NCBI RefSeq assembly: GCF_001039355.2
Contig: NW_019775773.1
Coordinates: forward strand, 62,001 to 126,000
Source: Lingula anatina
Taxonomy: Eukaryota; Brachiopoda; Lingulata; Lingulida; Lingulidae
Length of the DNA: 64,000 bases
Direction of reading: 5' to 3'
A program made the position numbers and the translations under genes. Below are positions 63,661 to 64,000 of the stretch, one piece after another (the stretch's first letter is position 1; each line of letters opens with the position of its first letter). The notes under the pieces are model-generated. The model was not told the origin of the DNA and ran no database searches. It worked only from the letters and a program-made list of their open reading frames with translations.

Positions 63661-63701
63661 TTCAACATCTAGAATTAGAACAGGCCCCATCTCTGGTGTG
63701 T
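63661..63701 (-). CDS. Gene A exon candidate (most upstream seen)
   Basis: A 41-bp exon with a strong donor (GAA|GTAAGT) and an acceptor after TGACAG. Only one frame is open, and it reads TPEMGPVLILDVE, entering with two bases and ending on a codon boundary. The next candidate exon (63292-63383) needs a two-base carry-over, so the two cannot be joined directly. An unseen exon between them, or an error in one of them, is implied. Confidence 0.45.
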
Positions 63702-64000
63702 CTGTCAGTCAGCCTTCAGTTTGTGAAAGATCAAAAGGATCAGGGTGTCATGTGCCTGTGATCAGGGAGTCATGTGCCCCTTTCTGATCAGGCCACCTTG
63801 GCCTACAGGTGAGCACTGATCACTCTCACTGAACAGGTAATAGAGAGGCCATGTACTTTTTGGTAAGCCAGGTAGGATGCATGAAGTGGCCACTCATTAC
63901 TCTGTTGCTGACCAATAACTGTTGATGAAAGTTCAACTGGAGTTAGTATAGTCCTTAATCTTCTTTTGCTTATATCTTTTTCTCTGTGAGGCTTGTCACA

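Larger units (their letters stand above)
29045..63701 (-). other. Gene A span: large multi-exon gene, 5' end not seen
   Basis: This is the extent of a minus-strand gene rebuilt from splice sites and reading phase. Thirteen exons from 58410 to 29045 join with compatible phase at all twelve junctions and leave no in-frame stop until the terminal TGA. They encode 492 residues, the C-terminal part of a larger protein. Five more exon candidates (59916-63701) lie upstream in the same orientation. The protein has helical hydrophobic stretches, a conserved-looking block in exons 53003-53192 and 52363-52671, and basic clusters (KSRKIKPK, SKRRQ, YGLRRKK) in a charged central region that could act in nuclear localisation or binding. 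I do not recognise the family. Introns run from about 0.15 kb to over 4 kb, which fits an invertebrate. No start codon or promoter was identified. Confidence 0.7.

Overview
This is AT-rich, intron-dominated animal DNA. It has no operons, ribosome-binding sites or long continuous ORFs. It carries many microsatellites (CA, GT, CT, TA, poly-A, poly-C), a foldback MITE, and a dispersed repeat that I remember from many marine animal genomes. A marine invertebrate is the best guess, but the phylum cannot be fixed from the sequence. Every coding signal I can support is a short exon on the minus strand. I found them by reading acceptor/donor pairs by eye and checking that reading phase carries across each splice.

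Gene A runs on the minus strand from about 63.7 kb down to a stop at 29045. Its last thirteen exons (58410 down to 29045) join with matching phase at every junction. They give a continuous 492-residue C-terminal part that ends in TGA, with AATAAA about 140 bases further on. Five more exon candidates lie upstream (59.9-63.7 kb), but their phases do not all connect, so at least one exon is missing or misplaced there.

Gene B runs on the minus strand from about 27.7 kb (or beyond) to a stop at 1227. One phase-consistent chain is 24955 to 11750 (nine exons). A second is 4898 to 1227 (four exons), ending in TGA with AATAAA about 480 bases downstream. The exons linking the two chains should lie between 11.7 and 4.9 kb, where there is a 665-base assembly gap. 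The helical, hydrophobic segments suggest an alpha-solenoid-like protein, but I recognise neither gene by name. A and B are in the same orientation, A upstream of B. They could be two genes, or one gene with an internal alternative 3' end at 29 kb.

Notable extras are several in-phase microexons (16, 17, 19, 26, 28 bp), a 319-bp MITE with a probable 5-bp target duplication, and a 301-bp direct duplication around a single N that looks like an assembly artefact. There is also an unusual cluster built on the palindrome GCAAATTTGC at 62.1-62.4 kb. No tRNA, rRNA, CRISPR or prokaryotic feature was seen, and I support no plus-strand gene.
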